DNA of 64,000 bases from Spirosoma aureum. Lineage in GTDB: Bacteria > Bacteroidota > Bacteroidia > Cytophagales > Spirosomataceae. The stretch covers positions 4,424,501 to 4,488,500 of the forward strand of contig NZ_CP050063.1 in the NCBI RefSeq assembly GCF_011604685.1. The letters run 5' to 3'. Below, one piece after another: positions 1-8,815 of the stretch. The notes beneath the pieces are model-generated. The model had not been told where the DNA came from and made no database searches. It saw nothing but the letters and a program-made list of their open reading frames with translations. The first letter of the stretch is position 1, and each line of letters opens with the position of its first letter. A program made the position numbers and the translations under genes.

Positions 1-2509
1 GAATCACGCCGGTTAGCGTACCCGAACCAGTACCGAGCGTATTGGCCGTAACAGTTACCGATGAACGACGGTTTTTCCGTTCCAGTAGTGAAGGGCCATT
101 GCTGAGTGTTACGTTCGCGAACTCTGCTAACCGTACTGATCGATTGGCCGATGGGCTGAAGAAGTTGATGTTTTTTACATCGTCCGGGTTTTTCCGGTCG
201 AAAGCGTCAAGCATCACGCGAATGTCATAATCCTCACCACCATCGCGGAATTTGGAGTCATCGTTACCCGCAAACGCATTCTGGAGTGTACCACCCACCG
301 TCTGAATATTTAGGCCTAGTTTGGCCATTTTTTCGCGGTCGATTTCGACCCGTACCTCCGGATTTCCTGATTCAACCGATACGTTAACATCGTTTGCACC
401 GGGTGTTTTCCGAATGCGGTTCGCCAGTTCTTCGGCTGCGGCTAAATTCTGGTTAGCGTCGTCGCCACTCAGGAAAATCTCGATAGGAGATGTTCCTGAG
501 TTCACAATACCCACCACCGATGAGCTGAATTCAATGGCCGGAAAGCGTTCTTCCAGTTCTTTGCGGAGATCGATCATGTATTGCTCGGTTAGCTTATGAC
601 CCGGCCGTTCAGCCGCATCGGCTAGTTGTACCGTCAATTCGGTTCGGTTCGTAGCACCCTGACCCGTGCTATTGATACCCGTACTGGCTCCGCCCACGTT
701 GGCAAAGATGGTTTGAACTTCAGGTTTCTTTTGCAGGTAATTTTCGATACGTCTGGATGTGAGGTTGTTTTCCTGAAGTGAAGCGCTCTTGTCGAGCTTC
801 ATCGTCAGCAGAAATTTACCCTGATCGCCCTGAGCGACGAATTCGGAACCGATAATGCCCAGACTCATGACCCAACCCGTGAAGACAAAAATAGCGATCA
901 AAATTCCGGTAAAGGCTAGTTTATGTTTCAAAACCCAGCCCAGGCTTTGATGATAGCCATTCGTTAACGCAGTCAGCCCTTTTTCAAACCAGAGCAGGAA
1001 GGCCTGGAACGGATTCTTTGGATTCAGGTGCTCCAGCTTCGCCAGCATCGATGTGAGCCAGGGCGTCAATGTAAAACTGACCAGCAAACTAACCATCGTC
1101 GCAAAAGCAACTGTCAGCGAAAACTGCCGCAACAGATCGGCAATGACCGAACTCACGAACGTAATCGGGACAAACACGACCACAATAACCAGGGTGATGG
1201 CTACCGCTGCAAAACCAATTTCGCTCACACCATCGAGCGTAGCCCGCCAGCGATCTTTACCCATTTCGAGGTGTCGCTGGATGTTTTCGAGGACCACAAT
1301 CGAGTCATCGACCAGAATACCAATTACAAGCGACAAGGCAAGCAGGGTCATCAGGTTGAGCGAATAACCCATAACGAACATGAACAGGAAAGCCGAGATC
1401 AGCGAAGCCGGTACGGAAATCATGACGATGAAGGCATTCCGGAAACTATGCAGGAAAAGCAGCATCACAATAGCTACCAGCCCAACGGCCAGAATCAGGT
1501 CGTGCGTAACGGCCTCTACGGATGCCAGCGTAAAGACACTGCTATCGTAGGCAATCGCAAACGTAACCTTGTCCTTAACGTTTTCTTTCTCAATCGTCTT
1601 TAGTTTTTCCTCGACTAACTTACTGATTTCAACAGCATTGGCGTCGGATTGCTTTTTGATGAATAGGCCAATACCGTTCTGTCCATTGTACCGGCTGATG
1701 CTGGTTGCTTCTGTCAAACCATCGGTTACGGTGGCCACATCGCCAACGCGTATAGGGCTACCGTTTGGCGGAGTGGCTATGACTAACTTCCGAATGTCGT
1801 CTAGTGAAGAGAACTTACCCGCCAGGCGCAGCGTCATGTTCTCTTTTATACTTTTTACCTTCCCGGTTGGGAAATCCAGGTTTGCCTGATTGATGGCCTG
1901 GGTTACCTGAAGCAGTGATAAACCGTAATAATTGAGTTTATCGTCGTTGACATTGATACGGATTTCACGTTTGTCGCCCCCAACCATTGTGATGTCGGCC
2001 ACCCCTTTAATTTGCTGGAGAACCGGCAGGTATTTGTCTTCTACCTGTTGATAGAATACTTCATTGGGTAGGGTCGAAGTGGCCAGCAACTGCATAATTG
2101 GTTGGTCGCTGGGGGATATTTTGGATAAGGATGGTTGCTCGGCGTCGTCGGGCAAATCGCTGACCATTTTGTCAATTTCCCGCTGAGCATCCTGCAGGGC
2201 CATATCGATATCGGTCCCTGGTTTAAACTGAACGACAATGACCGACGCATTTTCAAATGAATTGGCTTTTACGTCGTCGAGGTTATCTAAGCCCGATACG
2301 GCGTCTTCAAGTTTTTTGCTAACCTCCGTTTCAACTTCCGAAGGAGCCGCACCCGGATAAATTGTCGTGATGGTGATGACCGGCGTAGAAAACTCGGGCA
2401 GCAACTCATAACTCAGCATTCGATACGAAAACAGACCTCCAATTGTCAAAATCGCAAACAGAACGATAATGAGCGATGGGCGCTTGATGATTGTTTCAAC
2501 AAATTTCAT
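1..2509 (-). CDS. RND-family efflux permease (AcrB/HAE1-like), C-terminus outside window
   Basis: Inner-membrane proton-driven pump of a tripartite efflux system. The reading frame begins MKFVETIIKRPSLIIVLF at 2509 and stays open to the window edge, giving about 836 of the roughly 1000-1050 residues usual for the family. Visible hallmarks are TM1 near residues 10-30, a porter domain with the PGAAPSEVE segment, and a hydrophobic block with the sequence LVIGILVDDSIVVLENIQRH, which is TM4 with its conserved acidic pair. A second porter domain follows, starting after a further TM near residue 540. The adaptor and TolC-like genes lie directly upstream on the same strand, so an operon is likely. 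Substrate cannot be told from sequence. The family assignment is secure; the missing C-terminus is due only to the window boundary. Confidence 0.95.
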   Translation of the reverse strand, partial: MKFVETIIKRPSLIIVLFAILTIGGLFSYRMLSYELLPEFSTPVITITTIYPGAAPSEVETEVSKKLEDAVSGLDNLDDVKANSFENASVIVVQFKPGTDIDMALQDAQREIDKMVSDLPDDAEQPSLSKISPSDQPIMQLLATSTLPNEVFYQQVEDKYLPVLQQIKGVADITMVGGDKREIRINVNDDKLNYYGLSLLQVTQAINQANLDFPTGKVKSIKENMTLRLAGKFSSLDDIRKLVIATPPNGSPIRVGDVATVTDGLTEATSISRYNGQNGIGLFIKKQSDANAVEISKLVEEKLKTIEKENVKDKVTFAIAYDSSVFTLASVEAVTHDLILAVGLVAIVMLLFLHSFRNAFIVMISVPASLISAFLFMFVMGYSLNLMTLLALSLVIGILVDDSIVVLENIQRHLEMGKDRWRATLDGVSEIGFAAVAITLVIVVVFVPITFVSSVIADLLRQFSLTVAFATMVSLLVSFTLTPWLTSMLAKLEHLNPKNPFQAFLLWFEKGLTALTNGYHQSLGWVLKHKLAFTGILIAIFVFTGWVMSLGIIGSEFVAQGDQGKFLLTMKLDKSASLQENNLTSRRIENYLQKKPEVQTIFANVGGASTGINSTGQGATNRTELTVQLADAAERPGHKLTEQYMIDLRKELEERFPAIEFSSSVVGIVNSGTSPIEIFLSGDDANQNLAAAEELANRIRKTPGANDVNVSVESGNPEVRVEIDREKMAKLGLNIQTVGGTLQNAFAGNDDSKFRDGGEDYDIRVMLDAFDRKNPDDVKNINFFSPSANRSVRLAEFANVTLSNGPSLLERKNRRSSVTVTANTLGTGSGTLTGVI

Positions 2510-2518
2510 GATATAAAT

Positions 2519-2607
2519 AGCGAAAGAGTGAATGAGCGAACGAGTGAAAATTGATAGAGCGAAGGTTGCGTTTTCAGTTCGCCCTTGCACTCATTCACTC
2601 TTTCGCT
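2519..2607. repeat. Intergenic quasi-palindrome between adaptor and permease genes
   Basis: Arms 2519-2538 and 2588-2607 are reverse complements at 19 of 20 positions, separated by about 49 nt. The arms consist of short words such as GAAAGAGTGAATGAG. The element fills almost the whole 104-bp gap: one arm ends 7 nt from the adaptor stop codon and the other begins 10 nt from the permease start. It is one of a set of such gap-filling elements in this window. Confidence 0.8.
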
Positions 2608-2613
2608 CTTTGA

Positions 2614-3663
2614 TTATTGCGCACTAACCGCTGTTCCGTTCTGTAAATTGATCTGCCCGCTGGTAACGACCTGATCGCCCGCTTTCAAGCCGGTACGTAT
2701 TTCGTAATAATCGTTGGTCGTAGCGCCAATTTCGACTGACTTTAACACGGCTTTGCCACCCTCAACCACATAAACCTGTGGCTGCTTTTCTGAACCGATA
2801 ATGGCCTGGCGAGGAACCGACAGGGTCTGCCCTTTCAGTTGACTGATGTTGGCAATAGAGCCGTACATGCCCGCCCGCAATAGATTTTTTCCCGAATTAT
2901 TGACCGTAATCTCAACCGGATAATTGTGTGCGGCATCACCCTCAGCCCCGATCAGGGAAACGCGGCCAGCAAAGTGAGCGCCTGGATAAACCTCGGTTGA
3001 TACCGATAATGATTGGCCAACGCGGAACTGATTAATGGCTTTTTCGGGCACATCGACAACCAGTTTCAGGGATGAGATGTCTGTTACAGTGGCAATTGGC
3101 GATCCAAGCGATACCACTGAACCTTTTTCAACCATCTTCTCGGTAACGATTCCGGCAAAAGGTGCCGTAATCGTGGTGTTGGCAATCTGCTTCTGAAGCT
3201 GTTTGATCTGCGCCTGCGTTGAGCGAATGCTCAATTGCGTACGTTCCAGATTAACGGCGGGCGTAGCATCACCTTTTACCAGATTTTCGTAGCGTTTCAG
3301 ATCATTCTGATACCCTTCCAGAGTAACCTGAAGCGCTTCGATCTGATAGCGAAGTTGTTCATCGTCCAGCTTGGCGATTAATCGGCCAGCACCTACTGAT
3401 TGGCCTTCCTCAATGGGAAGCTGAATAATCTGACCACCCGCCTGTGGCCGGATTTCGACCTGACGATTGGCAGCAAATGAACCCAGAAATTCACTATTCT
3501 GAGATAAGTTACGCAGTTCGGCAACGGCCGTACGAACACCCACCTTCTGGTCGGGATTCGGTTTGTAAATTTTTGCTTCGACTTCTTTTTTGTTGTTCAA
3601 CAGCGTCCAGGCAGTCATGCCCAACGTGCCAACAAGGGCGAGTAATAACCAGATACGTTTCAT
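2614..3663 (-). CDS. RND efflux periplasmic adaptor (membrane fusion protein, HlyD/AcrA-like)
   Basis: 349-aa adaptor linking the permease to the outer-membrane channel. An N-terminal signal/TM anchor (MKRIWLLLALVGTLGMTAW) is followed by a first lipoyl half (RQVEIRPQAGGQIIQLPIEEGQSV, about residues 68-91) and a helical hairpin near residues 105-160. The second lipoyl half contains ITAPFAGIVTEKMVEKGSVV, and beta-barrel and membrane-proximal domains complete the usual order. Length is typical. It is separated from tolC by 47 nt and from the permease by a 104-nt spacer holding an inverted repeat. Family assignment is firm; the exported compound is unknown. Confidence 0.95.
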   Translation of the reverse strand: MKRIWLLLALVGTLGMTAWTLLNNKKEVEAKIYKPNPDQKVGVRTAVAELRNLSQNSEFLGSFAANRQVEIRPQAGGQIIQLPIEEGQSVGAGRLIAKLDDEQLRYQIEALQVTLEGYQNDLKRYENLVKGDATPAVNLERTQLSIRSTQAQIKQLQKQIANTTITAPFAGIVTEKMVEKGSVVSLGSPIATVTDISSLKLVVDVPEKAINQFRVGQSLSVSTEVYPGAHFAGRVSLIGAEGDAAHNYPVEITVNNSGKNLLRAGMYGSIANISQLKGQTLSVPRQAIIGSEKQPQVYVVEGGKAVLKSVEIGATTNDYYEIRTGLKAGDQVVTSGQINLQNGTAVSAQ

Positions 3664-3710
3664 AGCTTTTGCTGAGGTTTGAAATTACAGGTAGTATAAA
3701 TGGGGGTGAT

Positions 3711-5027
3711 TTAGCGATTGATTAAACTGCCGGTTGCTTTTTTCCAGTCAAGTTCGGCGGTACGGAGATTGACCAGTGTGGTCAGGTAGTTGTTTTGGGC
3801 ATCCCGAAGTGAGTTTTCGGCCTGTACCACATCGGTAATGTCGACGGTGCCTTCTTTAAATTGAAGCTGGGTCTGGGTGTATACTTTTTCGGCCAGTTTC
3901 ACCTGACCGCTATTGGTTGACAGGTTCTGCTGCTCGACCAGAAACTTGTTGCGGGCATTGGTGATATCCATGGAGATGGACTCACGAACCTGACGAAGCT
4001 GTACGTCTAATTTTTGATCATCGATGCGTTTCTGGCTAAGTTTCGCTTTGCGAGCCAGGCCGTCGAACACATTCCAGTTTAATTGCAGACCAACCCAATA
4101 GCCCGGTAAATTTTTAACGTAGGAGTTATCGCCACCAATTGCATACACTGAACTGTTGGCAACACCGTAGGCCGATACTGTAGGCACAAATCCCGTTTTG
4201 ACATTGCGCTGTTCGAGGCCGTTGATTAGTTTCTGCTGATCGATCAACTGTAAATCGGTTCGGTTGATGGTGTATTCATTGCCAGGTGCTACCGGAATCG
4301 TTTCCTCGATGGACGTGCGAACCTGGAGCGAATCCGTTTGTGGTGTTCCTGTCAGGTACTTCAGCGTATTCAGGAGCTGGTTGTAAGTCGCCTGGAGCGA
4401 TTCAATCTGTGTTTGCGAAGAGGTTTTACTGAGCTGAAGCCGGTCGACGTCAATACCCTGTGCCAATTGGTTCTGCCGCCGTAGGTCAGTAATGCGAATC
4501 AGCCGTTCGGTCGAAACTAAATTGTTGCGTAGAAAGGCAATTTGCTGAGCAGTCGTTTGCAGGTTGTAATAAGTCGCTGATACATTGTAAGCAACGTCTT
4601 CTTTTGTTTTCTGCGTTTGCAGCGCCGACAAATCACGGCTGGCTTTGGCCGCTTTAGTGGCAATCAGCAACGACTGGTTATACAGAGCCTGGGTGGCCTG
4701 AAGGCTCGTGGACAAGTTATAAGGCAACCCGAACGCTACAGCCGAATAAGTTCCTTCGGGTCCGCCAAAGACCGATGCGGGGATAACCTGACCGGGAATT
4801 TTGAGGTAGCGTTTATAATCGCCCGTTAGGTTCACCTGTGGGCGGGCACTGGCTTTGACTTCTGCAATCTGGGCTTCCGTTTTGATTTCATCGAGTCGGG
4901 CCGACTGAACACTGTAGTTATTAGTCAACGCTTTGTTAATCAGCTGATCAAGCGTAAAATCCTGAGCTCTGGCTACTGTAAATCCCAGTACGAAGAACGA
5001 GGAAAGGTACCATCGAATGGTTTTCAT
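3711..5027 (-). CDS. TolC-like outer-membrane efflux channel
   Basis: Outer-membrane factor of the same efflux system. From the ATG at 5027 the protein opens with a clear signal peptide (MKTIRWYLSSFFVLGFTVARAQD). It then shows two repeated OEP domains rich in long amphipathic helices, such as LDEIKTEAQIAEVKASARPQ early and QLQFKEGTVDITDVVQAENS near the end. An in-frame ATG at 5057 would add ten residues before the signal peptide. I prefer 5027 because it places the signal peptide at the N-terminus and leaves more room for the upstream operator-like sequence at 5075-5092. About 438 aa, normal for the family. Confidence 0.93.
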   Translation of the reverse strand: MKTIRWYLSSFFVLGFTVARAQDFTLDQLINKALTNNYSVQSARLDEIKTEAQIAEVKASARPQVNLTGDYKRYLKIPGQVIPASVFGGPEGTYSAVAFGLPYNLSTSLQATQALYNQSLLIATKAAKASRDLSALQTQKTKEDVAYNVSATYYNLQTTAQQIAFLRNNLVSTERLIRITDLRRQNQLAQGIDVDRLQLSKTSSQTQIESLQATYNQLLNTLKYLTGTPQTDSLQVRTSIEETIPVAPGNEYTINRTDLQLIDQQKLINGLEQRNVKTGFVPTVSAYGVANSSVYAIGGDNSYVKNLPGYWVGLQLNWNVFDGLARKAKLSQKRIDDQKLDVQLRQVRESISMDITNARNKFLVEQQNLSTNSGQVKLAEKVYTQTQLQFKEGTVDITDVVQAENSLRDAQNNYLTTLVNLRTAELDWKKATGSLINR

Positions 5028-5074
5028 GGCATGTGTTGAATGATTTGTTTTAAACATTGTAATTAATCATGAAT

Positions 5075-5092
5075 TTTAAATATTTGTTTAAA
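5075..5092. promoter_or_regulatory. Putative TetR operator upstream of tolC
   Basis: The 18-mer TTTAAATATTTGTTTAAA lies 48 nt upstream of the preferred tolC start. Its exact reverse complement occurs at 5802-5819, upstream of the TetR gene. The site has the form TTTAAA-N6-TTTAAA, a dyad of suitable size for a TetR dimer. A related partial copy (TTTGTTTTAAAC) lies at 5044-5055. The role as operator is inferred from the duplication and position. Confidence 0.5.
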
Positions 5093-5109
5093 TCGTGGGT
5101 AAAAAAATA

Positions 5110-5733
5110 TCACACCTTCTCGAATTCAAACAAATAAGTGGTGATCATGTCAATGACCAGGCTTTTATGCTGATTGGCAAACTCATCAAACTCGGCATCG
5201 GTCATTTGCCACATTTTCATGTGCATGGCTTTGCCAATAAATAAGAATTGCACATTACAAAAGATCATTGGCATTAAATGCATCGCCTTGATCGGCCGGA
5301 TTGTGCCAAGAGCAATTTCCTGTTGAAGCTGTTCCTCAAACATGGAGTGATGAATTTGTTTCATGACGCCAATGCTTGTTGCCATTCGTTCCGGATTGCG
5401 GTGGATTTCGTTCATGACGAAGATCGACAGGCTGGGGTTGTTTTTAAGCAACTCAAAATCATGTTCGATCAACTCGGCAATTTTTTCGCGCAGACCGGTT
5501 GGCTTATTCATAATCTCAACCATTCCATTAAAGAACAGTTGGATCATTTCTTCGAATATGCTCATGAACAGCTTTTCTTTGCTGCGGAAGTAGTAATTGG
5601 TTAAGGCTATATTGATACCGGCAGTATCGGCAATATCCCGGGACGTAGCACCATCAAACCCCTTCTCCAGGAAGACCTGCTTGGCAGCCGCCCGGATTTT
5701 CTCTTCAGTAGATTTAAAAGGGGAACAATTCAT
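5110..5733 (-). CDS. TetR/AcrR-family transcriptional regulator
   Basis: DNA-binding repressor, probably of the adjacent efflux genes. The N-terminal HTH is visible as TEEKIRAAAKQVFLEKGFDGATS followed by RDIADTAGINIALTNYYFRSKEKL, the classic TetR recognition region. The rest is an all-helical ligand-binding domain. The open frame reaches 5784, but a Bacteroidota-type promoter lies inside that extension (minus-strand TAnnTTTG at 5754-5761). Starts upstream of about 5747 would therefore not be transcribed from it. ATGs at 5745 and 5733 are the candidates, and I use 5733 (MNCSPFKSTEEK). The gene is 52-83 nt upstream of tolC depending on the start chosen. Confidence 0.9.
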   Translation of the reverse strand: MNCSPFKSTEEKIRAAAKQVFLEKGFDGATSRDIADTAGINIALTNYYFRSKEKLFMSIFEEMIQLFFNGMVEIMNKPTGLREKIAELIEHDFELLKNNPSLSIFVMNEIHRNPERMATSIGVMKQIHHSMFEEQLQQEIALGTIRPIKAMHLMPMIFCNVQFLFIGKAMHMKMWQMTDAEFDEFANQHKSLVIDMITTYLFEFEKV

Positions 5734-5753
5734 GTTCTGTTTCATTTGACGAT

Positions 5754-5784
5754 CAAAAGTATTTGTTGCTTTTCTAACACGCAA
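5754..5784 (-). promoter_or_regulatory. Promoter of tetR gene
   Basis: On the minus strand TACTTTTG (5754-5761) matches the Bacteroidota -7 box TAnnTTTG. A TTG (5782-5784) lies 20 nt upstream as a possible -33 box. The spacing is slightly longer than the 17 nt seen at the two other good promoters in this window, so confidence is moderate. Confidence 0.45.
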
Positions 5785-5801
5785 CTTTATTGAATAGTTT
5801 T

Positions 5802-5819
5802 TTTAAACAAATATTTAAA
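5802..5819. promoter_or_regulatory. Putative TetR operator upstream of tetR
   Basis: TTTAAACAAATATTTAAA is the exact reverse complement of 5075-5092. It lies just upstream of the proposed -33 box of the TetR gene, as expected for autoregulation. The rest of the gap to 5991 shows no further feature I can support. Confidence 0.5.
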
Positions 5820-5991
5820 ATCTATAAAAAGTTATATTATAAGTAGAAATGCTTCTTTTGTGGTGGGGTTATACACAACTTGATGTTAACTAAGCGGGTC
5901 AGAATCAGGAACAGCTGGAACCATGACTACATGCAGGCTGGCAACTACACTGCCAACTGAGTTCCATAGTCAGACCGATGGGGGAGCCTAC

Positions 5992-6672
5992 TTAAAGCCG
6001 ACTTTTTTCTTCCAGCGCAATCCGGATCAGGTCGATCGTATTTTTTACGCCTGCTTTACGAATGATACTTGCCCGCTGATTGGCCACCGTATTGGCACTG
6101 ATACCAAATCGTTCGGCTATTTCGGGACTACTCAGGCCCTCAATTAAACAAGTCAGTATCTGAGCTTCCCGCGACGTAATTTTATTCCAGACTGACGACG
6201 ATGCCCGGGGGCTGTATGTTTGTTCTTCTTTCTTTTGCTGGCTAACGTTTGGTAAGACAAGCTGGCGGATAATTATTGACGATGCATTGGGTGGATAGTA
6301 CAACTCACCGCTGATTACAGTCCGCACCGCCCGCAGGATTTCTTCCGGGGTCGTATCCTTGAGCAGATAACCAGCCGCACCATTCTGGACAGCTTTCAGA
6401 ATGTAATCCGGGTTGTTATGCATACTGAACATTACCGTTTTAACTTTTGGGTATTGTTTAGAAATAACCTTTAAGGCATCGATGCCCGACATCCGGGGCA
6501 TGGTTATGTCCAGTAACAACACATCGGGTTTGATCGCGGCAACCTGATCGATCGCTTCGTCGCCATCGGCAACCTCGCCGACAATCTGAATATCCGCTTC
6601 GTCTTCCAGCAACATCCGAATTCCTTTTCGGACTACAGAATGATCGTCGGCAAGAAGTATTCGAATAGCCAT
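5992..6672 (-). CDS. NarL/FixJ-type response regulator
   Basis: 226-aa response regulator. The receiver domain starts MAIRILLADDHSVVRKG and has the phospho-acceptor Asp at residue 55 (DVLLLDITMPRMSG), the switch Ser in VMFSMH, and the Lys in YLLKDTTPEE. A LuxR-type HTH occupies about residues 160-222 (TSREAQILTCLIEGLSSPEI, then NTVANQRASIIRKAG). It lies 77 nt downstream of the sensor kinase gene and is its obvious partner. Because the kinase carries a NarX-like P-box and follows nirBD, control of nitrate or nitrite assimilation is the likely role. That is inference from context. Confidence 0.93.
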   Translation of the reverse strand: MAIRILLADDHSVVRKGIRMLLEDEADIQIVGEVADGDEAIDQVAAIKPDVLLLDITMPRMSGIDALKVISKQYPKVKTVMFSMHNNPDYILKAVQNGAAGYLLKDTTPEEILRAVRTVISGELYYPPNASSIIIRQLVLPNVSQQKKEEQTYSPRASSSVWNKITSREAQILTCLIEGLSSPEIAERFGISANTVANQRASIIRKAGVKNTIDLIRIALEEKSRL

Positions 6673-6749
6673 AGTAAGGTAATTTAATGGTAAAGTTTGC
6701 CTGCTCTATTTCAGCTATAAGCAGCTGTAACCAACAAATCTCGAATTTG

Positions 6750-8231
6750 TTAATGAAGGTTACCCGCTACGTTGATACTGACCAGCACCTTGGTGCCCTT
6801 TTTGGGTTTTGAGGTAATTGTCAGTGTGCCGTTTAACAGGCGGGTTCGGGTCCGCATGTTTTCGATGCCGTTTATGGTAGGCACCTCTTGTTCTTTTTGA
6901 ACTGATTTGACCTGAAAACCTTTTCCGTCATCAATGACGGCCAGTTCAAGTTTACGCGAATTTTGTTGTAAATGAATGCGTATGGTCTGTGCTCCTGCAT
7001 ATTTAATAGCATTGTTCAGGGCTTCCTGGGCAATGCGATACAACCCGATTTCCATAGCAGGAGTCAGCCGATTAGCGTCGCGATCCCCCTCAAAAAGCAC
7101 ATCGATTCCCGACGACCGGGCAGTTTGCTCGGCGAGATACTGCAACGTAGCGCCCAGTCCAAAGTCGCCCAGAACGGATGGCATCAGATTATGGGATATT
7201 TGTCGGGTTGTCTGAATAATCTCGTAAATCAACTTACACAGTTCGTCAAACCGGAGTCGTTGCTTCTCGTCCGGAAACGTGATCGTTTTCATTTTTTCCG
7301 CGTGCAGCTTCAGGCCGGTTAACATTTGACCGATACCGTCGTGAAGCTCACGGGCAAACCGACGCCGTTCTTCTTCCTGGCCTTCGAGCAAGGCTGCCGA
7401 ACGAATGTTCTCTTCAGCGATCTGCAACTGATACTTCTCTTCCGTAGTGCGAATAAGCTCCTGTTGAGTAGCTACCAGCTTCCGGTTAGAGGCCGCCAGG
7501 TTCTGATTCGTGGCTTCCAGCTCATGGTTGGTAATTTCCATCTGCCTGTTCACCAGTTGTAGCGCATTCTCTGAACGGGCCAGTCTCCGAACGATATTCT
7601 TCGTGTAACCGACAACCGGACGGAAAATAAATAATGCCTCGGCCAGAATTGTCAGTAGGGTTGCAATCGTTAATAACCATTCGATTCGTTCCAGCGACTG
7701 AACCCGCTCGAAACTTTCCGTGTCGAACTGAAAAACGATGTCGTTCATCTGTTGCACGAAAGAAAGTTCATTTCGCAGAATGACCTGAAGAGCCTCTTTT
7801 TTTTCGGCAAGCGTCGTTTTTGGGTTATTGATTCGACTAAAGCTCTGGTAAATGGATTGGAAAACCGGCTCAATCCGGGCAAACATGCCAGATAGCTGGC
7901 TGCTTTTCCGAACGGAATAGTCCTTTTCCATTTTAAGTAGCCCATTCCGTAGCTGAATGTGGGTTTGATACCACGTATGCAACAGAGAATCGAACGAAAC
8001 GGTATCGGCAGCCGACAGTCCTGTTGTTCGCAACAAAGCAAGCTTTGTCAATCGCTGACTCAGCATCCGTTGTCTACCGGTTACGTTGACAACCCGGCTA
8101 TCGTCGTAGTGATTGCTGAGCGTACTTCGAATGAATACTAATCCGCTGATTGACAGCACTGCAATGGCGGTGAGGGCCATCACATAGAACCGCGTTAACC
8201 GACGGGCTACCTGTTGGTCGAGTTGCTTCAT
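6750..8231 (-). CDS. NarX-like sensor histidine kinase with PilJ/P-box sensor domain
   Basis: 493-aa membrane sensor kinase. TM1 spans about residues 15-35 and TM2 about 184-204, enclosing a periplasmic helical sensor. Just after TM1 is the motif VNVTGRQRMLSQRL (about 48-61). It corresponds to the P-box of NarX/NarQ (pattern INxAGxxRMxSxRL), which binds nitrate/nitrite in those proteins. A coiled-coil linker (about 215-285) leads to a HisKA_3 dimerisation domain with RRFARELHDGIGQM, where His297 is the predicted phosphorylation site. A HATPase domain follows (EALNNAIKYAG, then DDGKGF). The gene is downstream of nirD on the same strand, with a 107-nt gap holding a stem-loop. Nitrate sensing is inferred from the P-box and neighbours. 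Confidence 0.9.
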   Translation of the reverse strand: MKQLDQQVARRLTRFYVMALTAIAVLSISGLVFIRSTLSNHYDDSRVVNVTGRQRMLSQRLTKLALLRTTGLSAADTVSFDSLLHTWYQTHIQLRNGLLKMEKDYSVRKSSQLSGMFARIEPVFQSIYQSFSRINNPKTTLAEKKEALQVILRNELSFVQQMNDIVFQFDTESFERVQSLERIEWLLTIATLLTILAEALFIFRPVVGYTKNIVRRLARSENALQLVNRQMEITNHELEATNQNLAASNRKLVATQQELIRTTEEKYQLQIAEENIRSAALLEGQEEERRRFARELHDGIGQMLTGLKLHAEKMKTITFPDEKQRLRFDELCKLIYEIIQTTRQISHNLMPSVLGDFGLGATLQYLAEQTARSSGIDVLFEGDRDANRLTPAMEIGLYRIAQEALNNAIKYAGAQTIRIHLQQNSRKLELAVIDDGKGFQVKSVQKEQEVPTINGIENMRTRTRLLNGTLTITSKPKKGTKVLVSINVAGNLH

Positions 8232-8239
8232 AGGCTAGC

Positions 8240-8307
8240 GTATTCGGTTTCCGGAGGGTCGTGTCCGGTTTGCGACTTCATGCGTCTGCCAATCGTAAAC
8301 CGAATAC
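8240..8307. other. 11-bp inverted repeat between nirD and sensor kinase gene
   Basis: GTATTCGGTTT (8240-8250) and AAACCGAATAC (8297-8307) are perfect reverse complements separated by 46 nt in the nirD-kinase gap. There is no T-tract, so this is not a standard terminator. It may be an mRNA processing or partial-stop element setting kinase levels relative to nirBD. Confidence 0.4.
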
Positions 8308-8338
8308 AGTACACTATATGCCGTAAGCGGAATACCAT

Positions 8339-8692
8339 CTAAATCCCAATATACACCTTTCCGTCCTTAATTTTTACGGAATAGGTGTTAATCTGGTAAG
8401 AATCGTCGTTCAGGCATTGGCCAGTCTGGAGCGAAAATGTCTTCTTGTGAAACGGACAGGCAACTTTCGGCTCGTCGGCCTGGCTACCAATCATACCCCG
8501 TGACAAAGCCATTTGCTGACGATGCGGGCATTCGTTGTCGGTGGCGTACCACTTGCCACGACGGGTGAAGTTATAGATAGCTATCTGCTTTCCTTCGATC
8601 AGTGCGCAGGCGCCACCGTCTTCGGGAATATCGTCTACCCGACAAGCCAGATGCCAGGTTATTTCGTGTTTGGGTGCAACAAGAACTTCCAT
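8339..8692 (-). CDS. nirD: Nitrite reductase small subunit NirD, Rieske type
   Basis: 117-aa Rieske-fold subunit partnering NirB in cytoplasmic NAD(P)H-dependent nitrite reduction to ammonium. A Rieske [2Fe-2S] ligand set is present: Cys55-Pro-His57 and Cys79-Pro-Phe-His82, with normal spacing. Many NirD proteins have lost these ligands, so this one probably binds a cluster. The open frame extends to 8788, but similarity to NirD begins at MEVLVAPKHEITWHLAC, so I start at the ATG at 8692. That leaves a 123-nt gap from nirB. It lies in the same orientation as nirB and upstream of the NarX-like kinase. Confidence 0.9.
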   Translation of the reverse strand: MEVLVAPKHEITWHLACRVDDIPEDGGACALIEGKQIAIYNFTRRGKWYATDNECPHRQQMALSRGMIGSQADEPKVACPFHKKTFSLQTGQCLNDDSYQINTYSVKIKDGKVYIGI

Positions 8693-8815
8693 GGGTTGTA
8701 TTAGTGTAAGGAGTGAAGAAATTTGTTTTTGACTCTGGTCGTAGATTGACAAGGCTTGACTTACTGAAGCTAGCGTTGGGCTGGCCACTAAACCGATACC
8801 GTAAACAGAATACTG

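Noticed and set aside
1028..1603. 191-codon frame on the plus strand
   Set aside because: Antisense to the conserved core of the RND permease; the translation is His/Gln/Arg-rich and protein-unlike.
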